The notes beneath the pieces are model-generated. The model ran no database searches and had not been told where the DNA came from. It was given only the letters and a program-made list of their open reading frames with translations. A DNA stretch of 64,000 nucleotides from Flavobacteriales bacterium UBA7666. Its GTDB lineage: Bacteria; Bacteroidota; Bacteroidia; Flavobacteriales_D; Crocinitomicaceae. Of this stretch, positions 16,433 through 24,590 are shown piece by piece. The stretch covers positions 1-64,000 of the forward strand of contig DLHO01000028.1 of the NCBI GenBank assembly GCA_002483265.1, written 5' to 3'. A program made the translations under genes and the position numbers. Positions within the stretch are counted from its first letter, which is position 1; every line of letters starts with the position of its first letter.

Positions 16433-17367
16433 TTACTTTATTCAGTTTGATTCTTGTTCTTGGTAGTTGCACCAAGGAGGTGAAGATTGATATTCCCGGA
16501 TATGAAGAAAAAGTGGTGATTGACGGACGAATCGAAACAGGAATGCCTCCGATCGTTCTCATTTCCAAAACACAGGATATTTATTCGCCAACTACTTTGG
16601 ATGCTTTTCTAAACAGTTTCCAGTCGGGTGCAATTGTTACTGTTTCAGACGGAACAACGACCGTGATTCTGGATGAAATTTGTTCGGACAACCTTCCTGC
16701 AGGAACTGAGGCAATGGCAGCTGCTTTGTTTGGAATTCCGGAAGATGAATTGGCAAATTATCATTTGTGTGCCTATTCTACTTTCAACACTGCCATTTGG
16801 GGACAAGTAGGAAAAACCTATTCTTTAAAAGTGGAATTAAACGGTGAAGTTTTTACTTCCAGCACACAGATTGTCAATCCTACCCCACTCAATTCCGTTT
16901 ATTGGATGCAAGATCCGGGGGCAAATCAAGGATACGGCTATTCCTGGGCAAGCTTGACTGATCCACCGGGATTTGATGCTTATATGTGGGAAGTGAAACG
17001 AATCAATATCGTGGATGGAACTACAAAAGATCCTGCTTTTAAAGCAACATTCAGTCCGGTGATCGATGATGAATTCTTTGGAGGTCAAACATTCAACTTC
17101 TATTATGAAAATCCGTTCACCTGGGAGGATGAAACAGTTGCAGATGTAGATAAAGGCTATTACAAAGTAGGAGATTCTGTGGTCATTAAATTCTCCAAAA
17201 TTGATGCGAATGTATACGAGTTTTTAGAAAAGAAATACATGCAGCTTGGAACTGGCGGAAATCCATTTGCTTCACCAACAACGATTCCTTCCAATATTCA
17301 GGGAGGAGCAATTGGATTGTGGGCAGGATATTCACCGTCGTTTGATACGTTGTACTGCGTTCCGTGA
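16414..17367 (+). CDS. DUF4249 lipoprotein
   Basis: A 317-residue lipoprotein. The N terminus has a hydrophobic signal and a lipobox (LVLGSC, Cys near residue 19), then KEVKIDIPGYEEKVVIDGRIE, the typical opening of DUF4249 proteins. It overlaps the TonB-receptor gene by 19 bases, so translation is probably coupled. DUF4249 proteins accompany TonB receptors and may act as surface-exposed accessory lipoproteins (inference from pairing). Its stop codon TGA is the first part of a family A palindromic repeat arm. Confidence 0.88.
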   Translation: MEFRVLITLFSLILVLGSCTKEVKIDIPGYEEKVVIDGRIETGMPPIVLISKTQDIYSPTTLDAFLNSFQSGAIVTVSDGTTTVILDEICSDNLPAGTEAMAAALFGIPEDELANYHLCAYSTFNTAIWGQVGKTYSLKVELNGEVFTSSTQIVNPTPLNSVYWMQDPGANQGYGYSWASLTDPPGFDAYMWEVKRINIVDGTTKDPAFKATFSPVIDDEFFGGQTFNFYYENPFTWEDETVADVDKGYYKVGDSVVIKFSKIDANVYEFLEKKYMQLGTGGNPFASPTTIPSNIQGGAIGLWAGYSPSFDTLYCVP

Positions 17368-17434
17368 CTTCGACTTCGCTCAGTCACCGGATAATAAGTT
17401 CTTTCAAAGGTCACTGAGCGGAGTCGAAGTGAAC
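17364..17434. repeat. Palindromic repeat family A, copy 2
   Basis: The left arm GTGACTTCGACTTCGCTCAG and the right arm GGTCACTGAGCGGAGTCGAA surround a short AT-rich loop. The first arm begins inside the stop codon of the DUF4249 gene (TGA 17365-17367). A run of T follows the right arm, so it could also terminate transcription. Confidence 0.85.
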
Positions 17435-17519
17435 TTTTTGAACCTTTGAATCATAGTTATTCACGACATTTTGTTATTTTCATTTTAACAATTTTAACTT
17501 TCAGCTAGCAGATAGATAT

Positions 17520-17527
17520 TACCTTTG
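17520..17527 (+). promoter_or_regulatory. -7 promoter motif TACCTTTG, leaderless spacing
   Basis: TACCTTTG matches TAnnTTTG and ends four bases before ATG 17532. If the start site lies at the usual distance, the mRNA begins at or next to the ATG. No convincing -33 element is seen. Confidence 0.6.
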
Positions 17528-17531
17528 TTTT

Positions 17532-18353
17532 ATGAAACAACACGAAGATTTCATTAATGTACGACGGTTGATCGGGAGTAAGAATCCACGGTTGATCAAA
17601 TGGATTCCGGGTTTTATAATTCGATACTTAGAGCGTATTCTTCATCAAAAGGAAATAAACGATTTCCTAAGAACACACGATTCCAGAAATCAGGATTTTT
17701 GTAAAGAAGTATTGGAAGAAATTGGTGTGACTTATTCCATCAAAGGAATTGAAAACATTCCGAAAACCGGAAAATGCGTGATCGTCATGAATCACCCGCT
17801 TGGAGGAATGGATGCCATGGCCTTGGTTGATGGATTGCGCGATCATCGAAGAGATATTAAATTCATTGTGAACGACTTGCTTCTGAATTTAGAGCCCTTA
17901 AAGGACATCTTTGTAGGAATTAATAAACACGGAAAAACAAAAAGCAGCTCTTTACTTCAGGTTAACAGTTTGTTTTCTTCCGACCAACTGGTTTGTGTCT
18001 TTCCTGCAGGCTTGGTAAGTCGCAAAAAGAACGGAGTGGTAAAAGACTTAGAATGGAAGAAAGCATTTGTCAAACAAGCCCGATTAAATAATCAATTAAT
18101 TATTCCGGTGCATATTGACGGAGAATTATCAAACTTCTTTTATCGTTTGGCGAATTTTCGTAAATTTCTTGGAATAAAAGCAAACATAGAAATGCTCTAT
18201 CTGGCTGACGAGATGTTCCGTCAAAAAGGAAAGCACATCCAATTTACCGTTGGCACACCAGTTGAAGCCAGCACATTAGACACCAAGACCTCTGACGTTG
18301 AATGGGCCGAATGGTTCAGAAATAAGGTCTATACATTGAAACAAAACGTATGA
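17532..18353 (+). CDS. Lysophospholipid/aminolipid O-acyltransferase (PlsC-like)
   Basis: A 273-residue acyltransferase of the PlsC/AGPAT superfamily, probably membrane-associated. Motif I is NHPLGGMD (residues 87-94, catalytic His and Asp), and VCVFPAGLVSRKK near 155 is the motif III-like segment. It is followed with a 4-base overlap by a GNAT-fold protein of the OlsB type. In Bacteroides, such pairs (GlsA/GlsB) make glycine lipids, and in proteobacteria OlsA/OlsB make ornithine lipids (family knowledge). A role as the O-acylating second enzyme is inferred from context. Confidence 0.82.
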   Translation: MKQHEDFINVRRLIGSKNPRLIKWIPGFIIRYLERILHQKEINDFLRTHDSRNQDFCKEVLEEIGVTYSIKGIENIPKTGKCVIVMNHPLGGMDAMALVDGLRDHRRDIKFIVNDLLLNLEPLKDIFVGINKHGKTKSSSLLQVNSLFSSDQLVCVFPAGLVSRKKNGVVKDLEWKKAFVKQARLNNQLIIPVHIDGELSNFFYRLANFRKFLGIKANIEMLYLADEMFRQKGKHIQFTVGTPVEASTLDTKTSDVEWAEWFRNKVYTLKQNV

Positions 18354-19264
18354 AACCAATAATACCTGCTGTAGACAAAGAAATTCTAAAGCGAGAACTG
18401 ACTCAGGTCGGTATGGCAAGAACTACCCGCAAAGGAGATAACGAGATCTACATTCTGGATATTCATAATGCTCCAAACGTTGTTAGGGAAATTGGCCGAC
18501 TGCGTGAAGTTACCTTCCGTTTTGCGGGAGGAGGAACTGGTGAAGAACTGGATTTGGATGAATTCGATACTCAGGAGATTTGCTACAGTCAATTGATTGT
18601 TTGGTCACCTGAAGATGAAGAAATCATTGGTGGATACCGCTTTATTTTATGTAAAGATGCCATTGATAAAAACGGAGAAATTCATTTATCGACAACGCAT
18701 TATTTTGATTTTTCGGAACACTTTATCAAAGATTACATGCCTACAACCTGTGAATTAGGTAGAAGCTGGGTTCAGCCGAATTATCAGCCCGCACAGAATC
18801 CGCGTAAAGGTTTGTTTGCATTGGATAATATTTGGGATGGATTGGGAGCTTTGACTATCACTTACCCGCTTATCAAATATTTCTTTGGAAAAGTAACTAT
18901 GTACCCAAACTACAACAGAGAAGCACGGGATTTCCTACTGCATTTCATGCACCACTATTTTCCGGATACTGAAAAGCTGATGGTTCCTTATCATCCGCTG
19001 AAAACTGAGTATGATACCACATTTGTCAAAGAACAACTTAAAGGTCTTGATTTCAAAGATGGATTCAAGGTTTTGAATACGTTTGTGAGACAACACGGGG
19101 AAAATGTTCCGCCTTTAGTAAACATTTATATGCACCTTTCTCCAACCATGAAAACCTTTGGAACTGCTGTAAATCCGGATTTCGGAAATGTGGAAGAAAC
19201 CGGTATTTTAGTTACGATTTCGGATGTTTACCAGGATAAGAAGGAACGACATTTAACTTACTGA
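18350..19264 (+). CDS. GNAT-fold N-acyltransferase (OlsB/GlsB-like)
   Basis: A 304-residue GNAT-superfamily protein. The segment IGRLREVTFRFAGGGTGEE near residues 44-62 and IVWSPEDEEIIGGYRFIL near 83-100 match the acyl-homoserine-lactone-synthase/OlsB-like branch, which transfers a 3-hydroxyacyl chain to an amino acid. CELGRSWVQPNYQ near 133 is another family-like stretch. The ATG overlaps the previous acyltransferase stop (ATGA), indicating coupling. The pair should produce an amino-acid-containing membrane lipid; whether the head group is glycine or ornithine is not visible. Confidence 0.8.
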   Translation: MKPIIPAVDKEILKRELTQVGMARTTRKGDNEIYILDIHNAPNVVREIGRLREVTFRFAGGGTGEELDLDEFDTQEICYSQLIVWSPEDEEIIGGYRFILCKDAIDKNGEIHLSTTHYFDFSEHFIKDYMPTTCELGRSWVQPNYQPAQNPRKGLFALDNIWDGLGALTITYPLIKYFFGKVTMYPNYNREARDFLLHFMHHYFPDTEKLMVPYHPLKTEYDTTFVKEQLKGLDFKDGFKVLNTFVRQHGENVPPLVNIYMHLSPTMKTFGTAVNPDFGNVEETGILVTISDVYQDKKERHLTY

Positions 19265-19265
19265 T

Positions 19266-19709
19266 ATGAACCATGAGTTTGAACGCTGTTTTACCAAAGA
19301 TCTGGATTCTTTAGCGAAAGAAGTAACACTTTGCGATGAAGAAACACTTTTGTGGCATGTTCCGCCGGGAATCTCGAATTCAATCGGGAATCTGACACAA
19401 CACCTGATCGGAAACCTGAATCATTTTATCGGAGCCACGCTGGGTGAAACAGGATATGTGAGAAACCGCGATGCAGAATTTTCAGAGCGCTATTTAACCA
19501 AATCGGAAATGATTGCTGAACTGTCAAACACGTCCAAAATGCTGGAAAAAGTGTTGGGTTCACTGACACAAGAGCAGCTCCATAAAACCTATCCGTACGA
19601 ACCCTTCGGTTACTCCATGACCACCAATCACATGATTGCGAAATTGGCCAGTCATCTGGGATATCATTTGGGACAGATTAATTATTTGAGACGAATTACA
19701 CAAGGTTGA
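19266..19709 (+). CDS. DinB-like (DUF1572) four-helix protein
   Basis: A 147-residue soluble protein with the DinB/DUF1572 fold pattern: a four-helix bundle with metal-binding His in TQHLIGNLNHFIG (near residues 45-57) and in SHLGYHLGQINYLRR near the C terminus. Members include thiol-dependent metalloenzymes; the specific reaction is unknown. It starts two bases after the GNAT gene, so it belongs to the same transcript. Its TGA stop (19707-19709) lies in the first arm of a family A repeat. Confidence 0.8.
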   Translation: MNHEFERCFTKDLDSLAKEVTLCDEETLLWHVPPGISNSIGNLTQHLIGNLNHFIGATLGETGYVRNRDAEFSERYLTKSEMIAELSNTSKMLEKVLGSLTQEQLHKTYPYEPFGYSMTTNHMIAKLASHLGYHLGQINYLRRITQG

Positions 19710-19782
19710 CTTCGACTCCGCTCAGTCACCTTGATTGAATATTTTTGTGCTAGATTAAAAAGGTCGTTGAGCGGAGTCGAAA
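19707..19782. repeat. Palindromic repeat family A, copy 3
   Basis: The left arm TGACTTCGACTCCGCTCAGT and the right arm AAGGTCGTTGAGCGGAGTCG are inverted repeats between the convergent genes at 19709 (plus) and 19796 (minus). The first three bases are the stop codon of the upstream gene. Confidence 0.85.
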
Positions 19783-19795
19783 CGCACTTTTAAAC

Positions 19796-20707
19796 TTAAA
19801 TACGATAGGTTTCCCCGTCTTCAACCACGCGTACATTTTCAAAAACTGCAGATGCTTCTTCGAAATGTTTTAAGCCTGTTTCATAGCGTGCGCTTAAATG
19901 TCCAAGTAACAACTTTCCGACTTCTGCTTGCTTGGCGATCGTTGCAGCTTGAGCGGCTGTTGAGTGGAATGTTTGCTTTGCGCGTTCCAGTTTATCATTC
20001 AAAAAGGTCGCTTCGTGATACAACACATCCACCTGCTTAATGTAAGCTACGATTCGTTCATCAAAAATAGTATCGGAGCAATAACCATAAGACTTACTTG
20101 GTTTTGCCGAATAAGTGTACTCATCTGCGTAAATGACTTCACCGGATTCGAGTTCGACATCCAATCCTTGTTTCAATTTTGGAATGAGTGTCAAAGAAAG
20201 TCCTGCTTCGTCAAATCGATCTGCATTTAATTTTCGTTCTTTCGGTTTTTCTTTAATCAAAAATCCGTTTGTCGGAATTCTGTGGCTTAGTGGAAAAGTC
20301 CAGATCTCAATCAATTTATCTTCAAAAAGCAAACGGTGTTCCTTTCCGTTCAAGGCGATAAAATTGAGTTCGAAACCCAATTTGGCTCCTCCTACTTCGA
20401 GTTGTAATAGAATAATTTGTTCCAATTCTTCCGGTCCGTAAATCGTCAATCCTTTGTCTCTTCCCAATAAATGCAGGGAACTTAAAAGACCAACTAATCC
20501 GAAAAAATGATCTCCGTGAAGATGGGAAATTAAAATGTGATTGATTTTCTGAATATGCACATGATTCTTACGCAGCTGAACCTGTGTTCCTTCCCCACAA
20601 TCGATTAGAATATGCCGATCGTTGCAGTGTACGTATTGAGCAGTAGGATTTCTAGTTGAAGTTGGCAATGCAGCCCCTGAACCTAATATGGTTACTTCAA
20701 AGTTCAT
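19796..20707 (-). CDS. rnz: Ribonuclease Z
   Basis: A 303-residue metallo-beta-lactamase-fold nuclease that trims tRNA 3' ends. The zinc motif SHLHGDH is at residues 61-67 (His62, His64, Asp66, His67). Other ligand sites include YCSDT near 210 and GHLSARY near 269. Length fits the short form RNase Z(S). It follows a STAS-domain gene with a four-base gap on the same strand, an arrangement I have seen in other Bacteroidota. Confidence 0.95.
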   Translation of the reverse strand: MNFEVTILGSGAALPTSTRNPTAQYVHCNDRHILIDCGEGTQVQLRKNHVHIQKINHILISHLHGDHFFGLVGLLSSLHLLGRDKGLTIYGPEELEQIILLQLEVGGAKLGFELNFIALNGKEHRLLFEDKLIEIWTFPLSHRIPTNGFLIKEKPKERKLNADRFDEAGLSLTLIPKLKQGLDVELESGEVIYADEYTYSAKPSKSYGYCSDTIFDERIVAYIKQVDVLYHEATFLNDKLERAKQTFHSTAAQAATIAKQAEVGKLLLGHLSARYETGLKHFEEASAVFENVRVVEDGETYRI

Positions 20708-20711
20708 TTTT

Positions 20712-21050
20712 TTAAATCAATACTGATTTCGCTTCAGCAAGTGTTTCAGAAATATTGAGAACTTTATCTAATTGAGCAATTCGGATCATTTTTGCCACAT
20801 TTTCCTGCAAACCACAAAGAACAAATTGTCCGTTTGTGTCTTTACATAGGCGATTTGCTGTTAAGATTGCGGATAATCCGGAAGAGTCACAATATCTTGT
20901 TTTAGAAAGATCCAAAACGATTGAATTTACTCCATTCTTACTTAAAATGAGTAATTCGCTTTTCAGATCGGGAGCATTCGAAGCATCCAGTTTTTCAACA
21001 GAAGACTGAATAACTGTAAAGTTGGTATCTTGCGCAATAATAAAGTTCAT
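20712..21050 (-). CDS. STAS-domain anti-sigma factor antagonist
   Basis: A 112-residue single STAS domain of the SpoIIAA/RsbV type. The phosphorylation-site signature YCDSSGLSA is at residues 53-61, with Ser56 or Ser57 the probable target. Such proteins are phosphorylated by a HATPase kinase and reactivated by a PP2C phosphatase. No kinase is adjacent, but a SiaB-like kinase (25796-26371) and a SpoIIE phosphatase (49238-50644) are in the window. It precedes rnz by four bases. Confidence 0.9.
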   Translation of the reverse strand: MNFIIAQDTNFTVIQSSVEKLDASNAPDLKSELLILSKNGVNSIVLDLSKTRYCDSSGLSAILTANRLCKDTNGQFVLCGLQENVAKMIRIAQLDKVLNISETLAEAKSVLI

Positions 21051-21067
21051 GTTGCCACTGTGTTTAT

Positions 21068-21075
21068 CAAATGTA
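21068..21075 (-). promoter_or_regulatory. -7 promoter motif TACATTTG of the STAS-rnz pair
   Basis: On the minus strand TACATTTG matches TAnnTTTG and ends 17 bases before the STAS gene start. It gives STAS-rnz its own promoter, independent of pyrRB. Confidence 0.5.
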
Positions 21076-21114
21076 ACAAAATATTCTTTCTTGGAGTCTC
21101 AAAATGAAAAGACT

Positions 21115-22044
21115 TTAGCGTCCGATCTTTGCAGCAAGTAAATAAATCACCGCCATTCGAATAGCAACACCATTTTCAACTTGCTGAAGAATAATTGATT
21201 GCTTGGAATCTGCCACATCAGAAGTGATCTCCACTCCCCGATTAATCGGTCCGGGATGCATCACGATAATCTCTTTATCCAAACTATCCAGAATCTCTTT
21301 GTTCAATCCGTATTGCATGGAATATTCTCTCAAACTTGGGAAGTATTGAATATCCTGTCTTTCAAGCTGAATTCGAAGCATGTTTGCAACATCACACCAC
21401 TCCAATGCTCTTCTGAGATTGTGTTCTACTTTAATTCCTAAAGTATCAATGTATTTCGGGATCAAAGTCGTTGGTCCGCAAACCATCACTTCTGCACCCA
21501 ATTTCTGAAGTGTGTAAATATTGGACAAAGCTACGCGCGAATGCAAAATGTCTCCTACAATGACTACTTTCTTTCCCTCAACCGAACCCAATCGTTCGCG
21601 AATCGAGAAAGCATCCAGTAATCCTTGAGTTGGATGTTCGTGGGTTCCGTCACCGGCATTAATCACACACGTATTGGTTCTTTCGGAAAGGAATTTTGCA
21701 GCTCCCGGATTTGGATGGCGCATAACCACCATATCCACTTTCATGGAAAGAATATTATTTACTGTATCGATCAGTGTTTCGCCTTTCTTTACAGAACTGG
21801 AACTGGCTGAAAAATTTACTACGTCTGCAGATAATCGTTTTTCCGCTAATTCAAATGAAAGTCTTGTTCTGGTAGAATTCTCAAAAAATAGGTTGGCAAT
21901 GGTAATATCTCGAAGTGAGGGAACTTTTTTGATCGGTCGATTAATAACTTCCTTAAAACTATCTGCAGTTTTAAAGATCAATTCGATATCCTGACGAGTC
22001 AAGTCTCGAATTCCAACTAAATGATCAACACTTAAATGCTCCAT
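21115..22044 (-). CDS. pyrB: Aspartate carbamoyltransferase catalytic subunit
   Basis: A 309-residue enzyme joining carbamoyl phosphate and aspartate, the committed step of pyrimidine synthesis. The carbamoyl-phosphate motif FFENSTRTRLSFE lies at about 53-65, HPTQGLLDAFSI near 141 and MHPGPINRGVE near 262. Length is normal for the catalytic chain; no pyrI regulatory chain follows. Its ATG shares a base with the pyrR stop (TAATG), so the two are translationally coupled. Confidence 0.96.
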   Translation of the reverse strand: MEHLSVDHLVGIRDLTRQDIELIFKTADSFKEVINRPIKKVPSLRDITIANLFFENSTRTRLSFELAEKRLSADVVNFSASSSSVKKGETLIDTVNNILSMKVDMVVMRHPNPGAAKFLSERTNTCVINAGDGTHEHPTQGLLDAFSIRERLGSVEGKKVVIVGDILHSRVALSNIYTLQKLGAEVMVCGPTTLIPKYIDTLGIKVEHNLRRALEWCDVANMLRIQLERQDIQYFPSLREYSMQYGLNKEILDSLDKEIIVMHPGPINRGVEITSDVADSKQSIILQQVENGVAIRMAVIYLLAAKIGR

Positions 22045-22583
22045 TATTCGGGTGTATACAATACAATTTTATCTTTTCCTTCGCTATTCTTCCACTCTAC
22101 AGTCACACGCTCGGAATCAAGCGTATCTACAGCTTTTCCAACGTAATCTGCCTGAATCGGTAAATCGCGTTGAAATCTTCGGTCAATCAACACCATCAAT
22201 TCTACCCGAAGTGGTCTACCAAAAGCCATCAATGCGTCCAATCCGGAACGAATGGTTCTTCCTGTGTAAAGAACGTCATCAATTAAGACCACATTCTTTC
22301 CTTCTATTGTAAAATCAATATTGGTGACATTGGGGATCAATGGTTTTTCTCTTCTTCTGAAGTCGTCACGGTAGAATGTAATATCCAGTTGACCACAGGT
22401 AACTTTTTCTCCTCTTACACTTTCAAGAATTTCTTTCAATCTTTCAAGCACAAAAATTCCTCTTGGTTGTAAACCAATTAATACGGTATTTGAGAAGTCG
22501 TCATGATTTTCGATTAATTGATAAGCAAGACGGTTCATGGTTAATTGAACCTGCTGTTCATCTAAAATGACTTGCTTTTCCAT
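22044..22583 (-). CDS. pyrR: PyrR: uracil phosphoribosyltransferase / pyr regulator
   Basis: A 179-residue PRTase-fold protein. The PRPP loop VVLIDDVLYTGRTIRSG is at about 97-113. In Firmicutes PyrR binds pyr mRNA to promote attenuation and also has uracil phosphoribosyltransferase activity. It heads the pyrR-pyrB operon. A TAAATTTG promoter motif ends five bases before the ATG, leaving no 5' leader where an attenuator could form, so control by attenuation at this locus looks unlikely (inference). Confidence 0.94.
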   Translation of the reverse strand: MEKQVILDEQQVQLTMNRLAYQLIENHDDFSNTVLIGLQPRGIFVLERLKEILESVRGEKVTCGQLDITFYRDDFRRREKPLIPNVTNIDFTIEGKNVVLIDDVLYTGRTIRSGLDALMAFGRPLRVELMVLIDRRFQRDLPIQADYVGKAVDTLDSERVTVEWKNSEGKDKIVLYTPE

Positions 22584-22588
22584 CGAGA

Positions 22589-22596
22589 CAAATTTA
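22589..22596 (-). promoter_or_regulatory. -7 promoter motif TAAATTTG of pyrRB, leaderless spacing
   Basis: On the minus strand TAAATTTG ends five bases before the pyrR ATG. A TTG lies 19 bases further upstream in the -33 position, which strengthens the call. Confidence 0.7.
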
Positions 22597-22914
22597 GTAA
22601 AAGGATTCGATTAGTCAATCTTTTTTTCGATTTTCTATCTTCAAACTAAATCGTTTTAAAACCTATTCTTTCGGTTTGAAAATATTAAGAATCAATTTTT
22701 TACCGTTCAATCAATAAAGTGAATATTTTACTCATTTTTTATTGATTTAAGGAAAACTTAATGTATTTTTGAAACAGGATCGAAAGAATTTTCACATTTT
22801 TCTATTTTGATATTTTTAATTTGGAATTTTGGATGTCGGAAGATATTTACTTTTTCATAGGGTTGGTTATTGGTTATAAATTTTGAAACGTAAATCCGGC
22901 ATCTAAATTCCATT
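22597..22914. other. AT-rich intergenic region
   Basis: About 320 bases between pyrR and the SUI1 gene with no supported gene. It holds an AT-only hairpin (ATCAATAAA at 22710, TTTATTGAT at 22738) and a longer imperfect inverted repeat (22818-22839 with 22896-22916) at the end of the SUI1 gene, possibly a weak terminator. Confidence 0.45.
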
Positions 22915-23259
22915 TTATCCTCCCTTTCGTTTGGTTTTATAACCTTCTTTTGTCAACAATTCAATAATTTTATCTCTAAAAGATCCCTGAATGATTATTT
23001 CACCGTCTTTTGCAGTTCCTCCTACTCCACATTTCGATTTCAATAGTTTCCCCAATTCTTTCAGATCTTCATCAGAACCAATAAATCCTTCTACTAAGGT
23101 CACTTCCTTTCCTGCACGCTGCTTTTTATCCAGTGAAACATACAACAGCTGCTTGGAAGGCTCCAGTGTTTCGGGTTCTTCATTTTCTTCAAAATCATAA
23201 GAAAAATCAGGATTTGTAGAATAAACAATATTTACCCGGTCTTTATTTTTTTTACTCAT
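22915..23259 (-). CDS. SUI1/YciH-family translation initiation factor
   Basis: A 114-residue protein with a C-terminal SUI1 (eIF1-like) domain: a Lys-rich strand region (KKQRAGKEVTLVEGF near 45), KCGVGGTAKDGEIIIQG near 79-95 and a final helix. The flexible charged N terminus is typical of bacterial YciH. YciH may influence start-codon choice (family knowledge). It overlaps the upstream GDPD-like gene by four bases, so they share a transcript beginning near 24558. Confidence 0.9.
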   Translation of the reverse strand: MSKKNKDRVNIVYSTNPDFSYDFEENEEPETLEPSKQLLYVSLDKKQRAGKEVTLVEGFIGSDEDLKELGKLLKSKCGVGGTAKDGEIIIQGSFRDKIIELLTKEGYKTKRKGG

Positions 23260-24056
23260 TTGTATTTTTCAATTAAGGTTGCTTTAATATCGTCTGTCAA
23301 TAAATAATTGGGAACTTTCTCTAAGGCAGACTTAATTCCATTCGGAGATCGAACATCGTATATTATCACTTCTTTTCCAAGAGATTTAACAGAATTCACA
23401 TCTGAAATTTCAATATCCGAATTCCGGAAAATGGCTCCATCAGACAAGAATGTAGTAGAATAACTCAAAAACTGATTGGCATTCAACACATTGTAATAAA
23501 CCCGAAAACCAAGCCCTTTAATCGTCGACACAAATCGCCTGGTATTAGTCACCATTCCCAAATCACCGTTATAAAAATACTCTTTTGCCTGTTTCAATAC
23601 ATTGATCAATTGGGTAGAATCAATCATTCCGGTTTCTGTACCATCTGATTCTTTCAAATCTATCAGCAAGCGAATTCCTTTTAGATCGGCAGGCAAATCT
23701 GATAAGCGGATCAAACGCTCTTTTTCAAGTGAATTGTACTTTAATCCGGACAAATAAGCATCTTCTCTTTGAGAAACAAATCCAGTTCCATTCGTTTCAA
23801 TACTTAATTCAGAATCATGAAAAAGCCACAAAGTTCCGTCTAAAGATAATTGAGCATCTACTTCGACCATAAATACCTTATCAAAACTTCTGGCGTATTT
23901 ATATGCTTCCAGACTATTATCATGGTAATTACTGCTTGAAATATGCAATCCTGCACAAGCATGCCCACCGATTACCGTATCTGGATAAAGATCCTTGTGC
24001 TTCTTACATGAAAAAAGAAACAAGGCAACAAATGGTATAAGGAATTTAGAACTCAT
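23256..24056 (-). CDS. GDPD-like lipoprotein with altered HR motif
   Basis: A 266-residue lipoprotein from ATG 24056, where a signal ends in the lipobox LFSC; the frame is open further upstream but gives no sensible signal. The fold of glycerophosphodiester phosphodiesterases is visible: GGHACAG near the start, NSLEAYKYA, EVDAQLSLDGTLWLFHD and LLIDLKE. In the family the first motif reads H-R-G with a catalytic Arg; here His is kept but Arg is replaced (HACAG). Activity may therefore be changed or lost. It overlaps both neighbours and is the middle gene of a three-gene operon. Confidence 0.75.
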   Translation of the reverse strand: MSSKFLIPFVALFLFSCKKHKDLYPDTVIGGHACAGLHISSSNYHDNSLEAYKYARSFDKVFMVEVDAQLSLDGTLWLFHDSELSIETNGTGFVSQREDAYLSGLKYNSLEKERLIRLSDLPADLKGIRLLIDLKESDGTETGMIDSTQLINVLKQAKEYFYNGDLGMVTNTRRFVSTIKGLGFRVYYNVLNANQFLSYSTTFLSDGAIFRNSDIEISDVNSVKSLGKEVIIYDVRSPNGIKSALEKVPNYLLTDDIKATLIEKYK

Positions 24057-24558
24057 GGTAATATCCAATTTCCGCAAAATAATTCCACATAAAAAAATGG
24101 TTTCTCTTCGCATAATATGCATCATACTTCCATTCAACTGATGGACCTATTCCGCCAGTCAAGGCAAATTGATTCTTTTTTCCAAGAGCAAGTCTACAGG
24201 CAATAAAACTTTCAGCTGTATGAATGAACGGATGTTTTTCGGGAACTTTTGTATTTAGAAGAGAATAAGACATTCGAACAAGTGGGGAAACCGAAAACCA
24301 AGATGCTATTTTAAGTTTATACGATAAATCATAACCCAATTGTGGTCTAAATTGTCCCTGAAAAATGGTGCTTTTGATTCCGAATCCTAAAAACACTTCA
24401 TGAGACAGGTTTTGCTTGACTAATTGACCACGAACATGAAAAAAGAAATCTTGCGGATGGTAATTCAAATCTGCTCCAATTGAATAGATTGCAGAATCCT
24501 GTGCTTTTCCGAAAAAAGGAATGAATAATAACACCAAAAAAGCCCCCTTTCGAAACAT
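24046..24558 (-). CDS. Exported protein, possibly small beta-barrel
   Basis: A 170-residue protein with a signal peptide (MFRKGAFLVLLFIPFFGKAQ). The mature part alternates polar and hydrophobic residues with many aromatics and ends in an aromatic residue (GYYHEF), a pattern of small outer-membrane beta-barrels. I recognise no family. It leads the operon with the GDPD-like lipoprotein (11-base overlap) and the SUI1 factor. A TATTTTTG motif stands four bases upstream of the ATG. Confidence 0.65.
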   Translation of the reverse strand: MFRKGAFLVLLFIPFFGKAQDSAIYSIGADLNYHPQDFFFHVRGQLVKQNLSHEVFLGFGIKSTIFQGQFRPQLGYDLSYKLKIASWFSVSPLVRMSYSLLNTKVPEKHPFIHTAESFIACRLALGKKNQFALTGGIGPSVEWKYDAYYAKRNHFFMWNYFAEIGYYHEF

Positions 24559-24562
24559 GCTT

Positions 24563-24570
24563 CAAAAATA
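24563..24570 (-). promoter_or_regulatory. -7 promoter motif TATTTTTG, leaderless spacing
   Basis: On the minus strand TATTTTTG ends four bases before ATG 24558, the same spacing as at six other genes in this window. Confidence 0.55.
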
Positions 24571-24590
24571 ACCGAATGCTTTAGCTAAAA

